Assembly (NCBI GenBank): GCA_022579005.1
Contig: MU401515.1
Location: forward strand, 124,001-188,000
Length of the DNA stretch: 64,000 bases
Direction of reading: 5' to 3'
Source of the DNA: Poronia punctata
Taxonomy: Eukaryota > Ascomycota > Sordariomycetes > Xylariales > Xylariaceae
The position numbers were made by a program, and so were the translations under genes. The notes beneath the pieces were generated by a model. It was not told where the DNA came from and made no database searches. It worked only from the letters and a program-made list of their open reading frames with translations. Below, piece by piece: positions 40,304-51,606 of this stretch; the first letter of the stretch is position 1, and each line of letters begins with the position of its first letter.

Positions 40304-41592
40304 GGCTGGCGAAATGTAAAGTTCTTCTGGTATGAGCGTCTTTACAATGTGGTAATTGCTTGGATGAAAACAGGGCCGGTTTATTCGTATGATGCGAGTT
40401 AAAGATATGGTGCGTGGTGAGTACGGGCTTGGTACTACGTAGGCGTTAGCAAAACAATGAAAATATTGGTTATATAAATATCAAGAAACAATAGAAATAC
40501 CTACCTACTGCCAAGATGGTAGAAAACACCTTCCTATGCTATGTAGGCTCTGTAAGCGACACTGGAGGTCGTTGTTGACTAGGGAGGAAAAGCTTTTCCA
40601 CACTATCTACAGAGCAAGTAGGTAGTGAATGGTGTGGTAAGTGGTTACATTGGCGGAACGCTCAATGATGCGTTGGCCGTGCTTGTGTAATCGTAGTAGG
40701 TACTACATACCTACATGTATGTCTCCTACAAAAGCATGGCAAGGAAAGAGAGAGGGATAGTGGTGACTGCCATTTATACCGGTCATGCTGTAGGCAGTGA
40801 CGTATGCACTTCACTCAATGTCTAGTCCTCATACATTCCATTGTGTGCCTTGAGGGTCTGATAGATGTAAGTAGGTACCTTAGGTATCTACTTCCTCTAG
40901 TAACTAGGTATTATGGCCATCAGGTCATCTGGTCAGCACACGACAGCTTCCATCTGACCATGGTAATACTTGACATTTTATTGAATGGGTATAAGTAGTT
41001 TCTGGATATACTAACCTAGGGGTATGGGCTGATATCTGCCCCCCCCCCCTTATTGGTTAAATGGAGAAAAGGGAGCCTTGTTTTTCTAGTGTCACATTTA
41101 CACACACACACAAGTTGTAGTAATGATAACAGAGGGGAAAGATCAAAGATCAAAGAGGAAACAAGAGTAAAAGTATTTCAATGTCCAACTTTGATATTCT
41201 TATCTTTGGGTAATAATATTATTTCAGAGTACAATACCCACGATAACTTAAACTGTTTGTTTTCCGAAAGCATATGTTGTGGCCACCTGATAAGGGTCGG
41301 GCAGAACCTACCCTAGAGCAGAGGCCCGGCAGGCAATAGGTAAATAAGATAGGGCTAAAAGTCTCATATTTTATCAGAGACTGGTTTCTTTGCGTAGAAG
41401 TGACACGTTAGGTAATTACGTAAGCAAGTCTTGTTGCTTATAAGTGGCTGTATCTACCCTTATTAGACCGATCGTAGAGCGCCCTACCCAATGAAGAGAC
41501 TGCAAGAGAAAGGAAGTTACTGCAAACTGCATCTGCGCTGTGGAGAGTAACATAGTTAAACTTCAATCGCCTGGTAGAAAGGATACAAGCAA
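40304..41592. other. Intergenic region upstream of the BBE oxidase
   Basis: About 1.3 kb with TACCTACC/GTAGGTAG words (40499 and 40617) and an 11-base C run at 41039. No supported gene. The first part is the BBE oxidase promoter. Confidence 0.45.
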
Positions 41593-42054
41593 ATGGGTAC
41601 AGCAACGGACCTGGAGGAGGACTCAGACGACATTTTTGTCATGAGAAATCTTATCTCGTTATTTGACAAGGCCTGTGCTCTTGGTCGTAGCAAAATCTGT
41701 CAAGTTACGATATCAATACGAGTATTGATACGGCAAGAAGCTATGGGAATTGAGCTCAACGCCTCGAACACCAGAGTAGCTCCTACTATACACGTTGCCT
41801 GGATTCGCACGTTGGTCGACATTGAGAAGCGCCAAAGCCAGGGGTTAACCCCTCTCCTGCTTATGTCGGCAGTGTCTGCAGAAGTGTACAAAATGAAAAG
41901 ATAGTGAATATAGTACGGTAGCTCGTCATTCGCGGGTTAGACCGGCTCGAGCCTGTCCTTATAGTCACAATAACATCGTAACATCGAAGTAATTCTAAGC
42001 CGGCTGAGCAAAACGCGAGTCTCGGGACAACAACGCCATTGATTACATGCCCCT

Positions 42055-42453
42055 ATGTTGGATGCGTCGGTCAACTCGGATGGGCGTCAGCAGCTCGGGA
42101 AGAGTGACTATGTTGCATGGCTCTCGAAGCCGGAACATATCGGTCGACGATATGTCTATAGGCACAAATATCAAGCCGAGCCTATTGAGATGCCAAAAAT
42201 AGCATAGTGCTCTGCTGCCGAACTAGAGCACGTCCGCTTGCTGTCACAAGAGAAGCTAGGCGACAACGGCGTCGTCAACCCTGCGACCGGAAGAATATAT
42301 CAACTCAGCAGCGAGTTGAAACGAAAATGCGCACTTGTAGGCCATAATCGCTATACTTGGGGCATTGTAACTGCGCTGTTTCCCTCCTTAGCCGGCGCGG
42401 TGTGGTTGTCTACGGCGAGACTCACTCAACATCTGAAGAGTATAATGATATAG
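42055..42453 (+). pseudogene. Unrecognised open frame interrupted by one TAG, possible gene remnant
   Basis: From ATG 42055 a frame runs 50 codons to a TAG at 42205, then continues open in the same frame for 82 more codons to 42453. Its composition looks protein-like (SDYVAWLSKPEHIGRRYVYR before the stop, VVNPATGRIYQLSSELKR after it). I recognise no family. A CAG to TAG change, a typical RIP transition, would explain the stop, but that is inference. A separate 103-codon ATG frame at 41593-41904 is in the same phase, though several stops lie between. These could be parts of one degraded gene, exons of an unmodelled gene, or chance. Confidence 0.2.
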
Positions 42454-44573
42454 CCAGAAATGCCCCTTTTTATTGAACCAAGTGTCATGGGAGAGTCGAC
42501 TGCAACGCGGTCGGTTATAGGTAAATATGCGCCTCGCCGTTCCCAAGTGCCATAACAAGAGGGTGATGAGATGAGCTTGAGGATATGCCCTTGCTGCAAT
42601 CAACAAGTTACGTACTTTTAAGATGCGGCCAAGCTCCTCTGAAACTGAGGACTCCGAAGAGCATTGGCGTTGGGGTGCTGATTTCTGTTGACTTAACGGA
42701 CCAACACTAAAATTAAATGGGTACGAGTAGGAACTTGATACTACCAATCAGTGCTTCCGTTGAAAATAAGTGTGGCCCGACATACCCTGTAGAGTCTCAG
42801 ATAGAAAGCCAAGAAGCAAGACATCCCCTGAACCTACCAGAAGAAACACTCAAGCCAAAAAGTACATACTCGCAGGACCACGTGGGCAGGCAAGCCACTG
42901 AAGACCGCGAAAGCGTGAACAACACGAGGATTGGTGACAGGGCCACAGGTGTAAAGTTATCGTCAGGCACAAGGAACCGTTCTTATCTACGTATGTATTT
43001 TCGTACGTACATATGCTGTACCTCTCTTGGAAAAGATTCTTATTCGCAGTCCTTACATTCCTACATGTAGGTGAATATTCGTACGCTGCCGTTGCCCGCG
43101 ATTCGGAGCACCTGGACAAGGCTATCAAATGCTAATAAGAAGTTTCATCCTGGCCATTGGGAGTTCGAGAATGGATATGTTTATTGCAGCTGATTTAAAC
43201 GAACTGGAGCCCGGGAATAAAATAGCAGGAGCATTGTTGGCGGGACATTTGCTGGTTGGGCTTGGCTGTGGGTTCAATTAAGCAGTTCATTTCGGCAGGG
43301 AAGATACGAGTATTATTATCCCAGGAGAATAGCTGCGAGCAACACATAAGCTCCCAGCAATTTTATCATTGCCATTGCGGACATTTGACCTTGACAATGG
43401 CAGTTGAAACAATCAAAAATCTTCAGCAATAGATTCACTCATGATTCCAATCCCATACGTGATTGTAAAACGGCAGGCTCAGTTGAGGCGCGCGACAAGT
43501 AAACGTCATTGGCGCCCAACATATCCAGCGTCGATATTGATCAAACACTTTATCCATCTAGAGTTAATACAATATGCTGTAAAGTACCTAACCTAGCTGT
43601 GTCTAGCGCTGACGCAGGGACAGGCTGACTAACTCGAAGGGGAAATAGGGCCAAGAGGTTTAGCGTAGGATACAGAAATAACAACCAATTGGAGCCGTAG
43701 CCGCTGGAATAAAACGATACGTGGCTTGGTGCCAAGAATGTACAAGGGTACAGCGCATCTATCGCTCCAGCAACGGGTGCCCAGCCACATCTTTTATTTA
43801 CATTCGGGTTTCTGGGGCTGGCCTTGGTTTGCTGAACCGAAGCCGTCATTGGTGAGAGTTTAGGGGGAAACACAGACACAGACACATGCACACCCTTTCC
43901 CTTTCCTAGGCTGTGTGTCAACATCCATCCTCTCTCTCTCTCTCTCTCCAATTCAAACAAATCTCAATTCTCATTGTCGCTCGACAAAAAAAAACCGAAT
44001 TGTCCATCCATCCATCCATCCTACCAACCTCCCATATTCGATACGTAGAAGGGCCCAAAACGTGAAAGAAGACTATTTGGATTTCTGTCGACAATCAGAT
44101 CTCTATCTCTCTACTCCGAGACAGTTAATCCATCTATCTTCATTCCCAACTAGCTTGACCATTCTATCTGGCAAGCTAAATGAACTTCTAAGTTGCAAAC
44201 CGCCATCATCTGCACACACTCTCTTTCCCAGACCTTACATACCAACCTACCTCTACCTATCTATCCCACACCATACCAACCAAAGATCCATCAGAGACAC
44301 ATTCCGTGTGCATAATTAATCTGACAGGAATTCGAAAAGGTTGAAAGCGAAAAAAAAAGATCCTCGTCGGTACTTCTTAATATCGCGCGCGCGAACTACC
44401 TGCCTACCAACCCTATTACGACCGCTCTTTTAGTCCGATTTTCCCAGCGCTTTTGCGCGCCGCCGTCGACCACACCGTCGCTCCAAGGGAGGGCGGAGGT
44501 GGAGATATCAAATCGAGATTACCGAGTTTAGGGATCAAACGCCCGTAAGAAGCGGAAAGAAAAGAAAGAAAGA
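42454..44573. other. Long upstream region / leader of FIG1
   Basis: About 2.1 kb without a supported gene. From about 43.9 kb onward it becomes a pyrimidine-rich leader-like sequence with a CT repeat (43929-43948), a CATC repeat near 44004-44020 and a short CG-alternating run near 44384, ending at the FIG1 start codon. Promoter and long leader of FIG1 are the likely content. Confidence 0.45.
43929..43948. repeat. CT dinucleotide microsatellite in the FIG1 upstream region
   Basis: About ten tandem TC units roughly 0.6 kb upstream of the FIG1 start codon, followed by (CATC)n at about 44004-44020. CT-rich tracts are common in fungal leaders near transcription starts. Confidence 0.85.
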
Positions 44574-45578
44574 ATGTCGGGAAGATTTCAGGTTGGGCTA
44601 TATCGTGAGTGAATGATGAATAAATCCCTGGCGGGCTACGAATGACAAGGGCTACGTACGTACGTAGGTGGCACGAGAGCCGGATATACTGACGACAGAA
44701 CTAGGGCTCATACCGTTTCTCGGATATCACCATGTGTTGATGATATTAATAGCAGTCACAATTATATTATTATGTAAGTCCCAACTTTACTTTAGCTTGT
44801 CATTCCCGCGCCATGTATGTATTGTCATGTCTCAGGTTTTTTTTTTTTACTGACCCAAACTCCACCCAAAATAATAGCACTCTTATTAGCGGGATGTTCC
44901 TCCTCCTCGCCGTTAATACCCGACATATTCCTCCTCTCCATGTACTACAAGCACTACACGGCCGTGCCGGACACAGCACAAGTCGACTACAACGTCAACC
45001 AAGCGATCAGCAACATCGTCGGATCCGCCCATCTGCAGGTGCGGGTGGGCTATTTCGGGATATGCGTCAACGCCGACGGCGGCTCCTGGTCATGCAACAA
45101 CAACGCGACGGCACTAGCCAACGACCTATCGGTAGACCAGGACCCTCTGAACCTGGTATGGCTGGCGGGACAGTTCAAGGACATGGTGGTGTTTCCCTAC
45201 CTCATCATCATCGCCATCATCTTCGCCTTCATCTGTTTTCTACTCCTGGCCACCTTCCCCGGCTGGCACGAAGAGGACGACAGCGAAGGATCCGAGCGCG
45301 AGATCAAGCCTTTTCCCAGCAGACCCGTGTCGCAGGTCGCGCTGGCCATCATCTTCATCGCCTCCATCTTCATCCTGGTGTCTGTCCTGTGGCAGCACAC
45401 GGCCTCGGTGGCGGCGTCCATCATCGCGCAGGATTTCGGCAACGGGAGCGTGAAATCGGGTGTGGGCACTAGTGCTATCGTCATGGGCTGGTTCAGCTTT
45501 ACGTTTTTGATTGTCGTTACTATCGGCTTGTTGATCATGATATTGAGTATTCGTGTCCTGACAGAGTTGGCAGGGTAA
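44574..45578 (+). CDS. FIG1: FIG1-family calcium regulator / membrane fusion protein
   Basis: Plasma-membrane protein of low-affinity calcium uptake and cell fusion during mating. Exons are 44574-44604, 44699-44773 and 44878-45578, giving 268 residues. The first ten codons (MSGRFQVGLY) are a separate tiny exon, identified by a gtgagt donor, an atactgac branch site and a gacag acceptor; it restores the conserved N-terminus before FLGYHHVLM. Four hydrophobic helices are visible: residues about 18-42, then LIIIAIIFAFICFLLLATF, ALAIIFIASIFILVSVLW and FTFLIVVTIGLLIMILSI. The extracellular loop carries the claudin-like signature GYFGIC followed by a second Cys in WSC, and possible N-glycosylation sites (NNNAT). 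In yeast FIG1 is induced through the Fus3 pathway; whether that holds here cannot be read from the DNA. Confidence 0.93.
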
Positions 45579-47375
45579 AAAAAGGAAAGGAAGTTTGTGT
45601 GTCTGTCTCTGTGTGTGTGTATGAATGAAGGAAGAAAGGAAAGGGAAGCGAAAGAAGGAATATTTGTTTTTTCCCCCCCCTTGATGTCTGGAATGGATTC
45701 ATCACGAGAGAAACGGCTGGGTCTCCCCCCCTGTTCGGCCATGTGGGCGGAATTTTCAGCTTCTGGTTTTTTTTTTTCCCTCTACGCCCAAGAATTACGG
45801 GGATGATGAAATGGGAAAGAAAGAAACGAACAAACGCATTTGTACATGATATCATCCACCCAGGGGTCCGACAAGAAAGGAACTTTTTTCGATTGAGAAA
45901 CCAACCAATATTCAGCATCTGGGAACCGGAGTTTTTTTTTCCAAGCAAAAAAGACAATGGATTTGGTCGGATTGTTTGTTTTTTTAATCATGTTTCCCCC
46001 TTTTTTCAATGAGATCCCATCTCTACCTACCTGTTATGCGAAAGGCATGACATGAAACTGTCAGGTTGTGATGGATGGATGAAAGTACATATACCTATCT
46101 AGAAATAATTTGTTGGGGATGATTGTGAGTGATAAGGGGTAGGCTAAGTACATATATCAAGTACCTAGTCTAGACAATGAAGAGAAGAGAAGAGAAGAGA
46201 TGATGTTGCTTCATTATGTGCTGTTATAAGGATGAATGAGTAAGTGAGTGAAAGAATAAGATGGTTTAGGATGTATTGGATTCTGTTATTGTAAGGGGAA
46301 TAATGAAAGGAAAGGGGTATATAATTAAACAAATAAATAAATATACTAAACGTAAACTGGTTCTTTCTATCTGACCTTTTCTGCAAGTGAATGAATGCCT
46401 GGTGTGTAAGCGTATGACTAGGGAAATAAAATATTGTGTGTATAGAGGAAAAGGTATTGGGGTGGCTAAGTTGAGAGGAGGGTCCTTCCTGAGATCTATA
46501 TATGTATATATATGTACGTTGCTTTGACCTTTTTTGACCTTAATATTCTTCCCTAGTCCAACGGTAATAGGCGAGGCTTTTCCGTCTTTCTGTAATCTCA
46601 AGGGGCACTATGATGCATGTAAGTAAAATTTCTGAAGAAAAGGGAAACCAATTCCATCTTTCGGAATTGAAATCAGAGCCCACTCGCACCTCCTAAGGGG
46701 TATGAGAGGTGGTAAGCTCCTATATATCCATAGGTTATATATCCATATCTCCATATAAATCATGAGAAACCATCTCCGTGCTTCCAATCAACCTCATCAT
46801 AGGTATCGTAACCTAATGGCTCCAGGCTTCGTGTTGTATAACGTACCTATACAAAGGTGTATATACCTATGTTGCTAGTATTTCGGTCCCCCTTTAACCT
46901 CGTCCGTCTTGCTTCGTAACCTCGGGTTCTTCCAGCAAAGGGAATTTCGCTGCCGTAGCGAATAGCGTAGAGGTCTTCTTCGTTAGAGTCGAACTACCCC
47001 TGAGACTGAATACGCAGATGAGTTTAACAAAGACTAAAGCAGCACTTGAGTCCTTTATTTATATAGCCACCTAATCCATAAGAATCTCGTACATATCTCT
47101 GGGTGATTTATCTTCTCTGGCCGATTCCCCGTAAACAACCACCCAACAACAAGTTGCCGAAAAACGGTCTCAAATGTTGAGCTTAGACCACGTGCTTTGG
47201 AAGATTTTATAGTTTCTGTCGTAGAATAGGTGTCAGGTGAGTTACTACTTATAAATACTAGGTAAGGTAAATATGGGGGAAATCGGCGATCGATTAAGAG
47301 AAGACTTTGGCTTATATAGGACACGTAGTTGATGTCTTGCAGTAGGCGAGTTAGTTTCCAGGCAGATACCTACTA
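45579..47375. other. Intergenic region downstream of FIG1
   Basis: About 1.8 kb. The first kilobase is purine-rich with many A, T, GAAGA and GAAAGG runs (for example a GAAGA repeat at about 46160-46181) and is probably FIG1 3' UTR plus spacer. No gene supported. Confidence 0.45.
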
Positions 47376-47598
47376 CGTGGTGGGTTGCGTAAAAAAGGGC
47401 ACCTAGTCAAGTATTTTAGGCCAAAACTCCACAGGCAAATAGGACTCTTGGCAGGCCGCAGTACTTGTTTCGGCAATAGAAACAAGATACAAAGTCTAGG
47501 TAGCAGGAGGGAAGATCATTACTTTTGTAGGTATAACCTTATCGCTTATCTAAGCACAGTAACCTGACCAGGTGCCCTTTTTTAGGCAACCCACCACG
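47376..47598. mobile_element. Miniature inverted-repeat transposable element with TA target duplication
   Basis: The ends are inverted repeats of about 37 bp. The left end starts CGTGGTGGGTTGC at 47376 and runs through TAAAAAAGGGCACCT to about 47412. The right end (47562-47598) is its reverse complement with about three mismatches. TA sits on both sides (47374-47375 and 47599-47600), as in Tc1/mariner-type insertions. The 223-bp element has no coding capacity. Near its centre is a further perfect 8-bp hairpin (cttgtttc at 47464-47471, gaaacaag at 47479-47486). Mobilisation would need a transposase supplied elsewhere. No second copy was noticed in this window. Confidence 0.85.
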
Positions 47599-47600
47599 TA

Positions 47601-48145
47601 GACACGGCCCCGAGAAATGCCAGTGATCGGTTTATCGAGGAGAATTTTTATTTATTTTTACCTCGCATACTGTAGGGGAAGGTGCGGATCTAGCTATTCT
47701 CTTTATGTAATAGGGTCTGTTACAGTCAGGGCACTGTATCCCTCCATTACACGTACTTCTACATATCCAATCACCCCCCAACCTATAACAATACTCTCGG
47801 CTCTAAGCCTTTAACTACCTACATATACCTATTTGCAACGGGATCATCCCGGTCCTTCAAGCCTTAAATCTAATGGGATCCCGCTCAAGCTTCGATACAG
47901 TTATTATTTTCTCGGATGAAAATCGCAGACCCGAGAAGTACCTGTTATTAGCACTATGTTACGTCGAGTCTCCGGACAGAGTGGATGATGGCTCCGGGAC
48001 CTATACAGTATTGATATGATAATTTACGTGTATATATAATACCCCCTTCGGTACATTGTATGTAGCTGAATAAATACTTACCCACCTACTTTCCTAGCCT
48101 GCGACTTATTTGAATACCTTCGAATTGTTATCCTATATAGGTACC
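47601..48145. other. Region between the MITE and the rhodopsin-like gene
   Basis: About 0.55 kb, AT-rich. It presumably carries the promoter of the downstream gene, so the MITE lies within about 550 bp of that start codon. No gene supported. Confidence 0.45.
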
Positions 48146-49580
48146 ATGAATATAACCAGTCTGTTTTTATTCACACAGCAGGAGACCCTCCCTGATGACC
48201 CGGCTCTCACTCCGCCCCCGGGAGTTGTACCCAACTTCGACGATCCGCCAAACAAGAATTACTTGGGCATCTTCACCAATGTCATTTGTCTCATTCTCAC
48301 AATCACCTTGGTGGCCGCCAGATTGTACTTCAAGTACTTTTGCGTCAAAAAGGTCCACGTCGAGGACTGTGAGTGGTCCCTCGTCTTATATGGGCTAGAA
48401 CGATACTGAAGCTTCCTTTTGGTTGAGACCTGGTGGTCCTGGGCTTGGTAGGATTATGGTCATGGCAGTAACGAAATATTCTTCTGACAAACTCCTTTAG
48501 GTAGCTTTTCTCGCGTCTGTTGGCTGCAATATCCATATCATCAGGACTAGTGGCCTCTTCGTCCATCAGTGGAACATCCGTCTGAAAGACTTTTCTACCG
48601 TCCTATACGTACGCTAACCTGGCTGTTTTCGTGACAAGGAGGGATTTCGTCCCCATTCGTACCCGCCCGTCGGCGAGTGTTGACCTGGAAGTAGGTCTTG
48701 TATATCGGTAACAACATCTGCGCTGTAACCATTACCCTCGTCAAAGCCGCCATTCTCCTGGACTGGATCCACATATTCGTGCCACTCCACGCCCGTAACC
48801 TTTTCTTCTGGACATGTGTCGTGGTGCTTATCCTCAACACCATCTTCCATGTCACCTGGGTCACAGTCCAGTTCATGGCTTGCATTCCGCACCAGAAGAT
48901 ATGGGACAGGTTGATTACAACGGGCGCATGCGTCCATGCTTCGGGCCTCTACATTCCAGCGGCCGCTGTGAACCTGACGAGCAACGTCGTCATCTTGCTT
49001 CTTCCCCAGAAGGAGATATGGTGTCTTCGGATCGCCACAAGGGACAAAGCCGCAGCCTCCATATTGTTCATCTTCACTAGCACCTTGTAGGTAATAATAG
49101 ATGGAAAGATTCCAAGAGAAAGAGACTGGTCTTCGCCGACTTGGTTCTCCGCATACCACGTTAGTATATCGCTCACACTTAACTCACAGGTCTTGTGCCT
49201 CCGCTGGAATGCGTCTGCACCATACGCGCATCTTCTACCATGCCATGGACCAGTTATACTCCGTGGCCAGCATGTACCTCTGGACGCTCGCTGAGACGAC
49301 TTGTCTGTTCCTAGTCTTGTGTGTACCCACTGCCCCGAAAGTATTCAAGAAAGGGGAAAAGAAGACGAGAAGTCTGCTGTCGCCCCGGAATCGGCACAAC
49401 CTGGGAGGAGGCAACACCTGTCAGACTTGGGCGATTGAGATGAACAATATTGTACGGCGAACCTCGGCTTCTAGTTTGAGGAATGAGGGCACGGCCGATA
49501 TAATGCGATCCACGTTCGAGACTGACCGAGGCACGGTGACGGTACCTAAAGAAAAATGCAGCAAAAAGCCATGGCGATGA
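48146..49580 (+). CDS. Rhodopsin-like fungal integral membrane protein (7-TM, PF20684-like)
   Basis: Member of the large family of fungal seven-helix proteins of unknown ligand. Proposed exons are 48146-48382, 48501-48608, 48695-49086 and 49190-49580, giving 375 residues. The N-terminus has the usual Pro-rich PPGVVPNFDDPPNKN before TM1. Later helices are visible (FWTCVVVLILNTIFHVTWVT; YIPAAAVNLTSNVVILLLP; YLWTLAETTCLFLVLCVP). The C-terminal cytosolic tail is polar. Junctions 2-3 and 3-4 are clean. Junction 1-2 is not: the strong donor gtgagt at 48369 gives the wrong phase for exon 2 (VAFLASVGCNIHII), and only a weak donor (gtctta at 48383) keeps the frame. Either that weak donor is used or the gene carries a small frame lesion. 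The start codon is provisional. Confidence 0.75.
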
Positions 49581-49657
49581 CCCATGAAGACGTTTCGTTC
49601 GGTGTTGTGTGTATGACGAAGGTCGGACGCAAATTACGCCAAGGGACAGCGCTGAGA

Positions 49658-49682
49658 AAGAGAGAGAGAGAGAGAGAGAGAC
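49658..49682. repeat. AG dinucleotide microsatellite
   Basis: About twelve tandem AG units some 80 bases after the stop codon of the rhodopsin-like gene, likely within its 3' UTR. Confidence 0.9.
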
Positions 49683-49832
49683 AGGGTATGATAGACCGGT
49701 AGCCTGCGGTATACGGACACAGGGGGTGATATGGAGGGCCAGCAGCGTATACGGTATAAGGGAAGCTGTTGAAAGCTTATCAGGGTCGATTTGGGCGCCG
49801 GGGGGGGGGGAGCCCTGTGAAACCCAAGCTTC

Positions 49833-49852
49833 TTGAACCTGCCTAGGTTCAA
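49833..49852. repeat. Perfect 8-bp inverted repeat
   Basis: ttgaacct (49833-49840) and aggttcaa (49845-49852), with four bases between. It can form a small hairpin 250 bases downstream of the rhodopsin-like gene. Function unknown. Confidence 0.7.
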
Positions 49853-51578
49853 TACATGTACCTCGGCAGTAGACCAAGTAGCTTCACATGGATATTCTAG
49901 TAAAGAAAAAGTCTTGGATAATAGGTCGGGATGCGCCTTGAGACCGCGTGACCGACGGCGTTAAGTAGTGGTTACCAGCAACCAGTATCGCCGCTCCGTT
50001 TGGTCACTTTGACCTCCTTTTCATGCACCCACGTACTATCCACTGCTGTTCCTCCATTAGTTGTGGTCCTCAAGGGTACGCCGCGACGAGTCCGCGCAAC
50101 CTCTGGGCGCGCCCCGAGGTTGAAATAAAGCGGCCTTTGCTGTCAGATAAGAACAGATGCTGCATATCCGACGCCACAGTGCACCATGCGGCCGCGCTGA
50201 GACTCAAGACCGAAATGGACCCAATTACTTCACCTTATTATCAACCTTACCTGATTTAAGCATTTGTCGAGTCGTGGAATTAGGCCAGTTCATCACCACG
50301 CACAAACATTAGTCCGTCTTATACACACAAAATCCAGCGTGTCGGCCCTATGTAAGCTACAAACCGCAACAATAACTTCGGGGGAACAATGGGCTCCTCT
50401 ATTGACGCGCATGTAACGTGTAAAGGATATGATCAGCTTTTGACGTATTGTATGGAGAACTGTGGGACCACATTGCGCATGCCGCGAAACCCTGCAGAAG
50501 ACTCGATCTAGGTTGTCCATCAGGCAAGGCGTCCCTGCATAATATACTGCAGCTGGGATCTGCACCATGTCTCTGATTCGATTGATCTGTGTAACATCGA
50601 GCGGCTTCCCATGAAGGTGGAGAGAAGTGGCGGGGAGAAGCCAGAGGACAACATGGAATGGAAACTATGAGCTGCCTCGACTCCTCTGGCTGATTGGCAG
50701 TATATTGGTGCAAGTTGGGCTGGGCCATGTGTTATGATAGAGTTTGATATGATGTGTATTTCCTAGAAGTAATGTGACCCTCAAATCATAAAAGTTGCCT
50801 CTGATACGGAAACAGGTAGGTACGGAGGATGGGTGTGGGCCCTTCCTACTTTACTCACCTACTTATTGCGATGTTATTGCAAGATAGGTATAGGGAGGTC
50901 TGGTTTGTGGATTGTTGTTTCCATGTATCTCCTTGCCGGTGCTTGGTGCAAGGCAAGTTCGACCATGTCACCAGGTGTACAAGTAGGATGAATCACAAAC
51001 CACACCACATGTACTTACCTTACATTTACAAAGTTAGGTAGTAAGGGGTAGTCACGGCAGGCCATTTTATCTGGCTCTATTCCCCATACAATGACAATCA
51101 CCGACTCGACTTAAAAACCTCCTATGTTAGGTTTACATGGTGCCCGGTTATCAGTGAGGATGAAAATGCGCGGCGGACTATCAAGTAAAAATTACTGATG
51201 GGTCAGTACTTTATGGGCTTCCTGCTCCTGCTCCTGCTCCTGCATGGACACTTACTGTTGGTTTTAAATTTAGTTATACAGTTGGCAATGCAGGCGAGCT
51301 GCAATGCCGTCCAGCATTATATTTAGATGTCTAACCCCACTCAGCTCACCATATGTGGGTTCTCGAAGGCAGATAGAAAGACTATATCTTAGGAATTAGC
51401 GCCCAGAATATGTCTTCTGCGGTAGTTCATCTGTGACGGTTATGATATTTAGATGTTTCCTTTGCCTACCCGAGTTGTCTAACTATGTAGTCACTTGAGC
51501 ATGAGGGAACAATGTGTAACTCCCTGCCTTTAATAACCATTTATCTTTTGCAACTCATAAATCAGGGTAAACAAGCGC

Positions 51579-51606
51579 GTCTATCTATTTTCGTAGATAG
51601 ACGCCG
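51579..51606. repeat. Perfect 11-bp stem hairpin
   Basis: gcgtctatcta (51579-51589) and tagatagacgc (51596-51606) with the six-base loop ttttcg. It is isolated in intergenic DNA; no flanking target duplication or gene was seen. Confidence 0.8.
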
